The notes under the pieces: generated by a model
What the model was told of the DNA's origin: nothing
The model's database searches: none
Seen by the model: only the letters and a program-made list of their open reading frames with translations
Assembly: GCF_030463565.1 (NCBI RefSeq)
Contig: NC_134676.1
Location: 29,451,228 to 29,515,227 of the forward strand
DNA from: Pelecanus crispus
Taxonomy: Eukaryota > Chordata > Aves > Pelecaniformes > Pelecanidae
DNA length: 64,000 nt
Reading direction: 5' to 3'
Shown here: positions 46,801-59,129 of the stretch, in pieces
Layout of the letters: each line of letters opens with the position of its first letter
How positions within the stretch are numbered: position 1 is the stretch's first letter
Made by a program: the position numbers and the translations under genes

Positions 46801-49800
46801 TAAACATTCAATTGTAGGGAGATTAAGGAGCCAGTGATTTGACTAAGAGACTTTTTTCCTAGAGAAAGGTGACTGTACATGGCATCTTTAGTGGAAAGCA
46901 AGAGCAGTACCTAAAGAACCACCATGAGTGGGCCTTGCGCGCTGGGGCCCTGCACTACTGCACTGCCAGCCTCAAAGCATAAATAAGCTGTAAGGAGCAG
47001 GTTCAGCCAGCTGCCCACAATTGCATCTACCTGCAAGGTGGTTTTATATGCTCCCAGGGAATGTTGTCTTGTCAGCAGGTGCACCAAATTGAATGTATTT
47101 CCATGCCTAATTATCCAGATACATGCATGTGTGATAGAGGGAGGAGCACAGACCTAGATGAAGGCTGACACGTTCATTGCAGAAACGTGGAGGTATGGGC
47201 AGAAATGTCTGCCTGGACACAGAAATACCCCACAAGCCATGACTCTGAAGAGGCAGGATGTAAAAGGGATAGATGGATACAGCGCTACCAACCACAAAAG
47301 TCAAGGATGGGGTGGGTGCAATCGAGCAAGTGCTGCTATCCTAGAAACATAGCATCATTGCAGGAATCTGTGCGATCTCAGTTTTTCAGATGAGTTAGCT
47401 TTCCTTTTTTTTTTTAGCTGCTGGTGATGCAGGAAGAAAGACTTCTCCTAGAGAAGAGGCATCCATTTATATATTTGTGAATCCTTCTCATATCCAAAGG
47501 ATTGTAGGGTTGCAGTTAGAAGCAGAGCAATGTCGGTGCAGGCAGCAAGGAAGAAAGACCTTAACTTCACTTACAGAGGATAAGCAATCCTTACCTCCCA
47601 CTTTGCCTGTTTAAGTAGTGTGAATCAGTAACCAACTTGATTTGCTCCCTAGCATTTGTACGTCAAGCACTTAAGCTAACCTTAGGGCAGAAAGGGGGTT
47701 ATAGCACCATTAGTGTGACAGTAAAGTATCTCACTTCCTCAATAAAAATGCTATTCTGTATTATTTTAAGCGACATTTATAGTTTTACAAGGTGTTGCTT
47801 CCTTTCTAATACAGACATTTCACCTCTACTCCCCACATCAAAAATTCCTCCCACTAACGCTGTTCACCCAGTGGTAGCCTTCAGTGGTGGAGGCAGATCT
47901 GCTTACATTTTCTGACCTTGCTGAAACAGATTTTGACAACACAGTAAGCAAATACTATTGCCCTGGCTATGTTAGCTCTCAGTGCTGAGCAGGTTATGGA
48001 GATGAACCCAGCATCTACTGGGTTTTCAAGGAATGATTCTCCAAGTCACAAATAGAAGATTTGTGTAGCTTAGATTAGCTGTACATTGACCTATTTCCTA
48101 AGTATCTTCTCAAAATGATACAGAGAGAAATTCTGTTTTCAATCCTCATTTCCAGAGGTAAGCAACACCTACACTTCCCAGGAAATTCAGGTGCTGACTC
48201 CAAAGACTCAGGTCAGCAGCTTTCTAAACCATGCTTTCCATGAAGACTGCTTTTTTAGAAATAAAGTGATCCACACTGGAGACTCTCCAGTAGAAGATCA
48301 AAACACTATAACCTTGAAAGAAACCAAGATCATGTTTCCATTCCAGAGGACTCAGCTCAGAATCAACATATTCTACTTGATTTGTCTGGTCTCTTGGGTA
48401 CATCTTGGGAACAACTGATTGAGCAAATTGCAGGCAGCACAAAAGGTTAATAACTTTACAGTTAGCAATCAGATGTGACCGTATTTTTTAAAAAAGAAAA
48501 TGGTGGCATATTTCAAGATTTATTTTTTTAAATGCTTTTTGATGTTTAACCTTTTCAGCCAATGTGTGTTCATTTGTAATTCAAACAATGGAACAAAGCC
48601 AACATGGGTCTTTGTTTGCGTGGGATCTTTTAGGTCTAACATGCCAGCTTCTGTACTTGCTATGTAATACCATGACAAATCCTGAGAAAGACAAGCTCCT
48701 TCGACATGTGCAAGGCTTTGTATGCACGAATCATGCAGGGCAGTGGGCACCACTGTTAAAAACTGGGTTAGAAACAAAAGCTTTAAAAAAAAAATAAAAA
48801 ATGTCGTAAACCATAGCTTGGATTACAGAAGGCATTCAAGGAACACCATCCTTGAAAAACTCACTAGGTAAAAAACACTTGAGAGAAAAGGGGACAAAAT
48901 AAATGGCTGCTGGCTTTTGTAGATCCCCTTTCTTCATACAGACATTTCCCATGGCTGAGTCATACCAGTTTAATCAGCTCCCACGTACTAAATCCCTCTC
49001 TGTGCTGTGTTTGCTCATTAGTCTGCATGTATAAGCCCCTCTGCTCTATTGCTGATTAAATATACCTCCCATGCTGGCTGGTTTGTTTTTGTGTGGCTGC
49101 ACAAGGAGCTGACCTAGCACGACTGAGGGAGCAACGCAGAGGTGGAAATAAATGGCCAAATGCAGGAGCTCCTGAACATCTCTAAAGAACCCTGCAGGCG
49201 AGAAGCATGTTCAGAGAGATGACGCAAGACAATCACCTTTCTCTAGGCACAGGAGAGAACTTGAGTTCTTAATTCAAAGCCTATCATTACAGCCTGGTTC
49301 CCTCTACTTCAGCATGGCAGAGGACAAGTTGAGGTGTAGCTGAGGTCCCAGAGCACACAGGTGTTCAGAGACTCAGCTGAACAAGACAGAGATTGCTCTC
49401 ACAAGGTGTTTTAATGCTGGTAATTTCACCATGCTGAACCAAGCCCTAACAGTAGCTCTGACACCTTCCATTTCTGGGCACAGAATCAGGTCCATTGTTC
49501 TCAAACATGGTTCAGAGCAAGTCGTAAAGCGTTAAAGGTCAGCAGCAACTCAGTTCCTGCTAATTATCCTTACCTACTACAAGCAAATCCTTCAGTTCGG
49601 GAATGGGTGCAAACATTTGCAAAACAGAACTAGAACCTGTTGTCAATCCATCCTGAAGGTAGGCAGCTACCACTAAGCTAGGGACTGCACAGGGACAGGG
49701 AAGCTGAGGGCTGCATTTCTGAAGTGTCTGTCAAGTGCTGTGCCAGTTAAAAACATCTGTTGCATGTGTTTCCATGAAACTACCTCTCTTGCATTTGCTG

Positions 49801-50490
49801 GTAAGTAATGTCTGCACCTGGAAGATACAACTGCTGAGTGGCGCTCACTTTCACAAAATAAGCATTCCTTGTAGAAACCATGAGTGATGATATGTAACAG
49901 TAGTATAATCCCCTGAAATCAGTCATTACCACAGTTAAACTGTTAGCCTATTAACTATCCTCAGTGTTGCCTTAGGGCTCTTAACTGCTGGCTAAAACTG
50001 ATTTGCATAGGGATTATACTTACAAAAGAACCAGAGAGGGTCTAAATTAAGCTATGGAGTGTTTGTTACCAGGCAGACCAAAAAACCATTTAAGTTCTCC
50101 ATAGCGTATTTGGTCCCAATCTTAAACACCCCTATTTGTGATGTTCTCAGAGTGTACATATAAAGTCAATAACTTTGCAAACAAGTATTTTCCACAAAAG
50201 TCATACAAAAATAGAAATAAAAACACTTCCTAATTATTTCTCTTTTGAAGCTCCAAACAGATTTAATTAAAATAAGCAAAAAAAGTTGGTCTCTACTTAG
50301 CGCCTCCATTATATAAAGAACAACTAAAAATAGAAACTGAAGCTGTAACAGAACAAGATGAGCATTTAACATTCTTGCAGTGAACTGAATCTCTTCAGAC
50401 TACTTGCTCAGAAGCCCAGCATTATCTAATATTTCTTGAAATCCAAATTCACCATTTATGCTTTTTGATGAAAAATTAGACACAGTGAAC
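43900..50490. other. Spacer between TMEM174 and TMEM171
   Basis: This 6.6-kb spacer has no recognised coding exon. It contains a perfect 43-bp tandem duplication at 46761-46846 and otherwise ordinary AT-rich sequence. Kidney enhancers shared by the two genes could be here, but nothing specific is visible. Confidence 0.5.
46761..46846. repeat. Perfect two-copy 43-bp tandem duplication
   Basis: The unit beginning ACATTCAATTGTAGGGAG and ending GTGATTTGACTAA occurs twice head to tail with no difference between copies, so the event is recent (or an assembly artefact). Confidence 0.95.
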
Positions 50491-50499
50491 GTTATTGCT

Positions 50500-50505
50500 T
50501 TTATT
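50500..50505 (-). terminator. TMEM171 polyadenylation signal (AATAAA)
   Basis: AATAAA lies about 80 bases past the TMEM171 stop on the minus strand, implying a short 3' untranslated region of roughly 100 bases, unless a further site is used. Confidence 0.6.
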
Positions 50506-50583
50506 ACAAAATGTAAATAAATTCAAAAATTGTAAATCTGAGTGTACAATTTAATTTAAAAATGAAGTGTAACTGACAGTCCT

Positions 50584-50812
50584 CTATGAGCTGGTGTCAG
50601 ATGTGGCTAAGGAAATAGATGAAGAAGATGAAGATGACGACAGAGAATATTCATTATGTGTTATTGATGCTTTTTCTTCATATTTTGGAGGTGATTCAGA
50701 GGATAGGTATAGCATTGGTAGAATATCTGAAGGTGAGCTGCTTCCAGAAATTGTATATATGGTTTCATAGTCTCTAACACCAACTGTTCTTTCATCATCT
50801 GCAAGCTGTGCT
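50584..50812 (-). CDS. TMEM171: TMEM171 coding exon 4 (terminal)
   Basis: The acceptor TTTTATAG precedes AGCACAGC. The frame reads AQLADDERTVGVRDYETIYT onward to SPPKYEEK and a serine-rich end, then TAG. The serine run is encoded by mixed TCN/AGY codons, with a GATGAAGAAG-like pattern on the plus strand, so it may vary in length between individuals or species. Confidence 0.9.
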
Positions 50813-53800
50813 CTATAAAACACAAAACAACATATTAGCATAATTCACTTCTCTACAGTGAGTGAAATTCCACTTGACTTACATAAATATACATGTACAC
50901 ACACACTCCCTAAAAATCCCTGAAGCAAAGAACTTGCATAAGCATTAACATTTCATTCTATGGGCTACATTATGACTCATACGAAAATTCTATTACTTCA
51001 GAGGGGAAGGGCAAACAAGCTCCCTTCTAACCTTTCACATCCCCAGTCACAGCCTGGCTTATGGGTATTAGCTGCTTCTGGCAGGGCTATCTCACAATCT
51101 CATTAAATCTTCTGATCCTTAGCTCCTAATGTATCTTCCCTTTTGTAGCCTATCACATACACACTGTCCTCTTCCCTTATGAAAGACAGTTACTAGACTT
51201 AGAATTGCATCGTGAAAATCACAATCCTTAACCATTTGAGATCTTACATGAAAAGCAACTTGAAACTTTTATTAATCTTACTAGCAACCCATGACACACA
51301 TAAGGAGTACTGTTCCTGGTCTGACCTGGAGAAACAGAAGCAACTGGACACAACCAGAGTGCTAAGTTCCCAGTGACAGTCGAGGCAGTCAAGTATTCAC
51401 TGTCCTCCTCTGACCATCATAACTGGATCCCAATTGGCTGCACCCACATGGTTCTGATACCCTGCTCATCCTGCCCTGGAGTTGGCCCTTAGCATATTGC
51501 TTCAGCTGCTTCCCAAGGAAAGGGAAGAAATCCTCATTCCTCATGACTCGCTCCCACAGCTAACTCTTGCCTTTGTGCATATATCTGTACCTCCACCAAT
51601 ACTGCATGAGGAACAGGAATACAAAGCATAGTCACGTCATTTTCAGTGCTGTTACTGGGGTGCAGGGGTGTGTATTTCAAGGAGAGAGAAGAGAACATAC
51701 CACAAGACAAACTCGAAGTGCTGTATAACAGATTGCAGGAAAAAAACAACCACTTTTGGGATCAGACCATAACTCAGCTTCCTACAAGCTCTTTCATCCA
51801 GCACAGCCTGCACCACAGCACTTGCTGACAGAACACAGAGTAATGGACTGAAGAGGCAAATCACGTTTGCATAGTAACCACCCACATATGAAATGGGTAT
51901 TCCCTTCCAGCTTTGGGATCTTCAACCACGGCACTATGTTAGGAGGAAAGAGGCCACTGCTTCTCCTTGGCTTGGGAATGAAAACCAAAAAGGGCTTTGA
52001 AAGGGCTTGGGAACCAATTTGCTCTAGTCAAGATGCCATGGCTGCTACCAAGTGCTGAGCCATGGGAGAGCATGATTGAGTGAAATACCTAGAGGTGATA
52101 TCAACTCACGGGGACTCTGGGAGGACCCTGGGGAGCATGGAAGGGCAATAGCTTGAGCACCCCAAGCCACAGAACACCAAAGCAGGAGGTCAAGGTTTCT
52201 GCATCCAAGGTTAAGGTGTTTTGTCCACGCCACAGAAACTGCCCTAACAAGCTGGGTTACAAACTGCCTCTTTGTGTACATACGTTCACAAGACAGAGAA
52301 GTCCAGACAGGCAACCAATGACAATTCAGTTGTTGGGATTGCATACAAAGTTCAAAGCACCAGAACTGGACATTTGCGCATTGAGGCAGTTGATCCAGCT
52401 CCAGGGGATTATCTCTGAGAATGGGTGAAGGAAGGAGGGGTCACCTGGTATGTGCACCAGCAGGGAGACCCCACAGGAAGCCCCAGGAACTAGCTTTTTG
52501 TGCCACTCCCCCCCCACCCTTTGTTCTTCCTTTATCAGCGCAGGATGCGCTGCTTGCATTCTTTCACACCCTTTGATAATGCACACATTTTACCAAGCAC
52601 ATGGGCAGGCAGCCCACATCTGAACTCAGGGCCTGAAATTACAGGGTAGAGAGGACTTGTGCGTTGTACTTTTACAGACAGGTGGTACAAGAGTCAATCC
52701 ATCTCTCAGCTGCTTGTACGGCTACAGCAGAATACACTTTTCATGTATGTTCCCATATTTCTCTCAGTTATCCACTCCAGCCTGGTCTTCTAAATGTTTT
52801 CTGAGGGTGTCCTTGGCCCATATTTGAATTGGCTGTCTCAGGGCTATCAGAGGTCCAGGTTCACACTTGGGGCAAGTCACTCCTCCACACACATCCATTT
52901 GCTTTGTACATACATCTGGGATGTACATGCCAGGAGGGAGTTGCAGCATACACTGGAGCTGTAGCACAGACAGGCTCAGTGTGGTGCCTAACTCCAGGAC
53001 TAGCTGCAGCTGGTATGAAACAGCTTCCAGCTGTGGATGCCTTCACCCAGCCCAGTAAGAACACAGAGACTTCATGTAAATTCCTTCTTTCAGCAGCAGG
53101 AGTTTATTTTCTCTCCTGCTTGCTCTGGGTGTCCTTCAATTGCAGTGGTATAGCTCGAAGAGCTGATATATTTCACCTGCAATTTGAGAACATGCACAGA
53201 CTTTTATAGTTAACAAAACACAATGTTTCTTCACACAACCATTTGTGCCTGGTCATGAGAGCCACTACTCTCTGGAAAGCACTTTTGCTTGACCAACCCT
53301 GACATCTTCTGATCCCTGCATCTACCCTTGTCATCCCAAATTGGCAGGTATTTAGGGCACTGAGTAATCAACATATTCTCATCAGCTTTGTACAAAAAGT
53401 ACTCTCTCTGAAATAATTTAAGTGGAAAAACAGCAGACTGAATGAATGATGTGTGTAGCTAGGGTTTGTTAGCACAAGTCAGCACAAGTCATCAACCTCA
53501 AGCTGGACCTCAGTCAGTGGGAACCCAAATGCTGAGTGTCTCCCTTCCTCAGGCAGTATGTACATGATCATCTTTTTGTTTGGGGGCCAGTCCCACTGTG
53601 CACGAGTGAGTGCTGCATAGTAGCAAGGAAGACTGAATAGGTTTTTTTGATAGAGACGTGCTTATTCTACGTTAGAAAAAAGTCACTTTGAGGACAGGCA
53701 GAAGGACAGCCTGGCTTGTGGTAATAGCAACAGAAGGAGCCATCTGCTGTCTCCAACAAAGATGTGAAGAAAATGTTTGGAGGAGGGCACTATGAAATGG

Positions 53801-56800
53801 AAGACAATATGAGGAGTTGTTGATGGTGATTGACTAGAGAACAGAGTGCTGTGCACAGTGGGGCTGAGCCTCAAGAATCCACCAGGTATACTTCAAAGGA
53901 TGACTACAAAACCACAGACATGGCTGCACACAGCATGGTAACAAGAATAAGCACCACTGCTAACACAAGTATCCTCCTCCTGTGGCATTTAGGTCTTTGG
54001 GCAGGAAGAGGGCTCATGCTTGGTTGCTTCAAAGGGAAGATTAGCACTACAGTTTTGAAAAAGCACCAACATCAGGCACACAGCTGGTACAGCTGGTCAT
54101 GGAATGCACTGCCTCGTATGAGTGGAGAAGGCTGGAATATAGTGGAAAGCTATTAAAGCAATGGCCCAACACCTACTATGACAGGACACAGCCAGGCAGG
54201 CTGGGGGTTTTGATGCAGTGATGGTGCTTAGGACGCTGCAGGTACAGTCTTGTAAACTAGACACCCAGTGAAAAAGTCACACACCACATATTGACTCACA
54301 GATCAAAAAAAAGCTGACAAAGGACCTTTCAAAAGGTAAAGCTAAGTCACTTCTGGATCATTAAGGGCCTGAAGATAAGTTGAGGGCTCAAGGCACATAG
54401 CATCTAGCTCTCCTGACCAGATCTAGTTCTGGCTCCCAGTATGTGGCCTTTGCAGTGACCTCTTTTACCCTCAAGTCAGCAGCCCACAAGTGGTAACTTA
54501 CAGGGGATACATAACCCTTCAAGCTCTTGTGGTGCAGACAACATTTCAGTCAATCTCTTGCTCCCTGAGCTTGGCAGTGGCAGCATCTAGCAAATTGTCT
54601 GTACTCCATGTATGGAAGAGTGGCTGCATGGGTAAGGTACAACATCTTGAGATGAACTTGGCATTGTAACCTCCCTTTTAAGCTCCCTGGAGCTTCCTGC
54701 CCTTCTCCTGCAATAAAGGTATCCTTTTATCTCAACACACTGCCACAGCAGGACAAGGCAGACCAGCATGGCAGGTCTCACTTCCTCAAGACAGTGAGAT
54801 AAGGGTCACAGGGCCTGTGGATAGGTGTCATGAAGGCCTCACTGCATTGGTTCTACAGAGGCTTCCTAAAATCTGGCACTGCTCTCAGGGACACCTTCTC
54901 TTGGGCAATCTGTGGAAGAAATCTAATATAAGGAAATTTAAATAAAGCCACCGATTTAAGACTTTGTTTTCACTTTGGAAGTTCTTTTCAGTCATAATAA
55001 ACTGTTAACAATTTAACACTCATGAAGGACACTGTGGTTTGCGATTCCCCTTTTATACCAGGGTATTTTAATGCCATGTCAAGTAAGGTACCTGAAGTAA
55101 GTTGAGCAATGCACTAGAAAAACTTTGTAGCGCCTAGTAGAGAGTTAATTCACAGTGATTATTTAAGAACATGGTCTTGGATACTTTGAGAAACATCTCG
55201 GATTTCCAAAGACAGAGAAGACAACAGTCTTACCCATCGCTGAAAATAGAGTGGTATGGTGGAGGATTTTCACTTGTAGGCAAACCACTTGACATAAGAC
55301 ATGTCACGGTTGGCGACAGAGGGTCAGCAAAATAAGGAGGTGGTGGAGGTGGGAATACCATTACAGCATCACCTAGGGGAAAAACCACCAATTACGAGCT
55401 CTGAAAAATTGAGCACCACTGTTTACTCTAACTGTATCCTAGAATATTTCCTGTCTTTGGAATTACAGTGTTTGGACTTGTCTACCTTTTAAGATAAAGT
55501 ACAATGATGCCACATACAGAACTGTTATATTCTGGGCTGTTAAAGTACATTAGAGGTATATTCAAAACCAAAATTATCCCCAAATAAAGATGCACCGTAT
55601 TAATAAATGGAAGATTTAATTTAGAAAATACAGCTAGGGGAGGGGGAGTGTTCCATCTAGCTGTGCGACACAAACCTCTTCACTGTTGGCTGTCTTCAGA
55701 AACTGGAAGTGCAAAGCACACAGTTACTGTTGACTCCCTTTAAGGGTAGGCAAGTATTTAGTTGTCCTCACGTATCTAAAATTGGGCAGTTCAAGTTTCT
55801 CCGCATCTATTGCAGTGGTATGACAAAAGTATTCAAGTCATTAATGGTTCTGATGACTGATTTTGTGTGCCTTGACAGTTTCCCTACTAAATTACTCATA
55901 GCTGAAGGCACACTACTAATGTTAGTACCACGATGCTATTGACACGTAACTCTCTATTAAGTGTACTGTGCAGCATATCTGCCAATTTCAACTTTGTAAT
56001 TGAGGGGTTTCAATTTTTTTTTTTAAAACAGAAAGTTTGTATTAGTCACTGAGCTTGCATAATTTATATAAACATTCACAGCTGCCTGGCAGCTTTCTTC
56101 CTTTGTAAGTTGTGTGCAGGGACAGGTCAGGGAGCATCAGAAATGTTGAGTGAGGTGGGGAGTGTTTTCTAGCTGAGTCACCACTCTTCCAGAATGTCTT
56201 TAAAGGCAAGAAAGCAAAACTAGTGGCTTCCTTTCATAGTTCCACCAGGAAAAGTAAAACTGAAAGGCTGAAGTCTGGTTGGCATAGTGACAATCTGAAC
56301 TCCTTTCTATGACCCTTTGATTTATCCTGGTAGCTGGAAAACTGACTTTAAACCCTCACTTTTTCCGAGGGTCACCAGGTTACAGGTCTGTACATTGGTT
56401 TGACAGCCAGAAGGAAAAAAGTTTTGCACAATGGATTTCAAGTCCAGTCAGTCAGATGACAGCCAAGCAATACTATGACTGACTCATTAATCCTGAGAGC
56501 TAGAAAGTTATCAAAATAATCTATGCATAGAATGTATTCATAGGGTATTAAAAACAGTGCTATATGCAGGGGAGCATTTCCTGCTAACATACCAATTTAC
56601 TCAAATACTGTGCAATTAGCAGAAGCATCTTGCAATTACATCTCTGACTGATGGAAGATGTGGCCGTGATTAAAAAAATACAATACACTGCTTATGAATC
56701 AGATTCTCCTGTTTAAGGGGTCAGAGCCCAAGGCTCTGACAAATCTTAAATATAGTCACAGAAGTTGTCAGACCTGTGATTTGCAGTGTCAGCTACACCC

Positions 56801-57728
56801 TTTGGGAAAGGAAGTGGGATTGGACTCATTTGTGTCAGATTACATGGCTTCTTTTGCAAAGACAGTCAGACCTTTCTTTTTATGCCAAAGGAGAGGTTTT
56901 GTCTTTGAGAGAAAGGTAACTGAACTGACCATACAGAAAACATACGAGACAAACCAATATTTTTCTGTTTTGGCTTATTCACATGCCAGAACTGACATGC
57001 TTAGAGCTCAAATGAGTAATACTTGGAGGTAAATCATTAGTGGGAAAAAAAACCCCTACTAACTCTTAAATGTAATGTTCACACATTATTTACCCACCTA
57101 CTGTAACCTGAAAAGATTCAGGGTTCTGAGGATGTTCTTCACTTTCGCAAGATTCTTGGTTGAGATTTAAGTTTTGTTTCTTTTTAACATGAGCTATCAC
57201 GAAGAAACACAACCCAGTGAGCACAATCAAAGGTCCCATGATTTGAAGTGACAGGAATCCACAGCCCTGGAGGTCCACATCAGAACTGCCGGTGTGGTTG
57301 AGCTGTATGCTGTGCCAGCCAGGGCTGCAGCCAGGAACCCAAATGCCCAGGATGCTAATTAGCATTCCACTAGTTAAAAACAAGAATCCAAATATGAGAA
57401 ACTGGGCAAACTGACAGCTCCCGCGACAAAAAACAAGGCTGTACACCTGCTCATTTTGCAACTGTCTTTGTCTTATATACAGCCTGGCCCTTGATCGTGC
57501 CAGTAAAACACAAACCAGTCCAGTTACAGCCAGCACAGGCCCAGCAGCCTTAAGGACCTCGTTACAGTCACTGAAGGTTCCAGACGGGCACGACTGGAGA
57601 ATGAAGACTGAAAGCAGGAATCCAGCACAGAGCAACACAGCTCCAAAAACAAAAAGGAAAAAAATAAGTTTCCCATGTTGTCCATTATTTCCTTCACCTC
57701 CTGGTGCAGGAACAGCCACTGGATACAT
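50584..57728 (-). CDS. TMEM171: Transmembrane protein 171
   Basis: A four-pass membrane protein of poorly known function (also called proline-rich protein PRP2). The coding sequence joins 57728-57098, 55372-55234 and 50812-50584: 999 nt, 332 residues, close to 324 in human. Membrane segments lie at about 21-46, 61-78, 108-130 and 156-180; an N-glycosylation sequon NHT at 144-146 falls in the last loop. The cytoplasmic tail has VMVFPPPPPPYF, NPPPYHSIF and SPPKYEEK, three PPxY motifs able to bind WW domains, then YETIYTISG and a final Ser-rich run. Exon phases agree exactly (codons 211 and 257 are split), and all junctions are GT-AG. The gene has the same orientation as TMEM174 and lies upstream of it, as in human 5q13. 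It is intact. Confidence 0.93.
50813..55233 (-). other. TMEM171 intron 3
   Basis: A 4.4-kb intron with GT-AG ends. No nested gene or clear repeat is recognised. Open frames on both strands are chance. A short direct repeat (AGCACAAGTC twice) lies near 53471-53490. Confidence 0.75.
55234..55372 (-). CDS. TMEM171: TMEM171 coding exon 3
   Basis: A 139-base exon with acceptor TTTTTCCCCTAG and donor GATGG followed by GTAAGAC. Only one frame is open and it reads DAVMVFPPPPPPYFADP through GLPTSENPPPYHSIFSDG. It supplies two PPPY motifs. The exon is too short to show as a long open frame, and its first frame would otherwise hit a stop. Confidence 0.9.
55373..57097 (-). other. TMEM171 intron 2
   Basis: A 1.7-kb intron with no other features recognised except a short T run near 56011-56022. 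Confidence 0.75.
57098..57728 (-). CDS. TMEM171: TMEM171 first coding exon (exon 2)
   Basis: The acceptor CTGCTTCAG puts the exon start at 57742, fourteen bases before the ATG. It encodes all four membrane segments. The donor is GTAG followed by GTGGGTAAA, leaving one base of codon 211; using the later GTAAAT would break the frame of exon 3. Without splicing the frame stops two codons on. Confidence 0.9.
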
Positions 57729-59031
57729 TACAACAGAATCTCCTGAAGCAGATGAGTTGGGTTTTTTGGGGTTTTTTTTTTCCTGTTAGCATTAAGTGGC
57801 AGAAAACTACAGTATATCTGTGAACATGAAAATACATGAATCAAAAGAAGAAAAAAAACAGTGGGACTACCTACATAATAATATTTACTTCTGCATTTTC
57901 TACTCGGCCTATATTGTATACTCTCAGTGTATTTTCTGTTTTGTAGTAAGTACTTCCATTATGGATTAAAGGGCCTAATCAAGTTGCTGTCATTGAATGC
58001 CGGTGAAAAGACAGAACTTGCTTTACAGTTAGACTGAAAACAACTGTAATTGCTGTTGCACAGCTAAATGAATTGCTTGTTTAGATACACAGTCTTATGA
58101 TTAAAGGGACATTATTTTCAAAGGCTGAATCTTGGGAACAAGGACAGGCTAGCCTTCCCCTTAAAAACAAAGCTAGGGGAAATTTCTGTAATGAACATCA
58201 GGAAGGACAGCTCTTGAGAGAAAGAATCTTAATGCAAATGAGTATTGATGACTATTGGAATTTTTACCAAGCAAATCTTCTAATACATACCTTTTCAAAG
58301 CATAAAAATCTTGCTTCTCCTATCACAGGCAATAAGGACTTTTCCTGTTTCTCTCCTTAAATCAGCTTCCTGTCCTATACAGCTGCAAGAGCAAGTACAC
58401 AGAAGATTTTTGATTCTGTTCTGAAAAGACAAAAAAAGAAAAGAAAAAAGCCATACTAAAGACATGTACTTCAAGTCTCACCAATTCCATAGTTCGAGTG
58501 GGTAAGCATACTGCTCCCACACTTCCTTTCCACTTCCCCTACTCCTAAATCCTTTGTCTATGCTCCAGGAAAGCTTTAAAAAGAAATATAACAAGGTGGC
58601 TCCCAGAAGGCTTCTGAGCCCACCGGAGTCTAGATTCAGAAGTAAAACAGAAGAAAACAGAAACTAGGGCTGAGGCCAATAACAGTCCATATGGTATAGT
58701 ATGGATGACAAATCCGCTGGATGTGGACAAACTGGGGCAGGGAAAGCCTGACTGAAAATTAGGACAGAGTGCCATTCAGTGAGCTCTAGGGGAAAAAAAA
58801 AAAAATTCTGTCACTACTCACAAGGAATTTTGTGCTGCTCTGACACTGTGGCCTACAGGGCTCAGATGGACACCTGTACGCCATACCACGGTGACTAGCA
58901 ACCACGGAGATCTTGGTCCAAGTGGCTACCATCCATCAAAAGCCAACCAGAAGCCCAGGGGAATTTCAGACTATGGAAAATAACAAGTCTGGATGGACCA
59001 TGACAAAGCTATCCCCTACCAACTGTAGGAA

Positions 59032-59129
59032 GCACTTAAGTGCGTTCGTGTTGCAGTGTTTTAACACAACCCTCTTCCCCGCACTTAAGCATGTTCATAT
59101 TGCAGTGTTTTAACACAACCCTCTTCCCC
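59032..59129. repeat. Two-copy 49-bp tandem duplication
   Basis: Each unit begins GCACTTAAG and ends AACACAACCCTCTTCCCC. Copies differ at about six positions, clustered in the first third and all but perhaps one being transitions, several of them at CpG sites. Confidence 0.9.
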
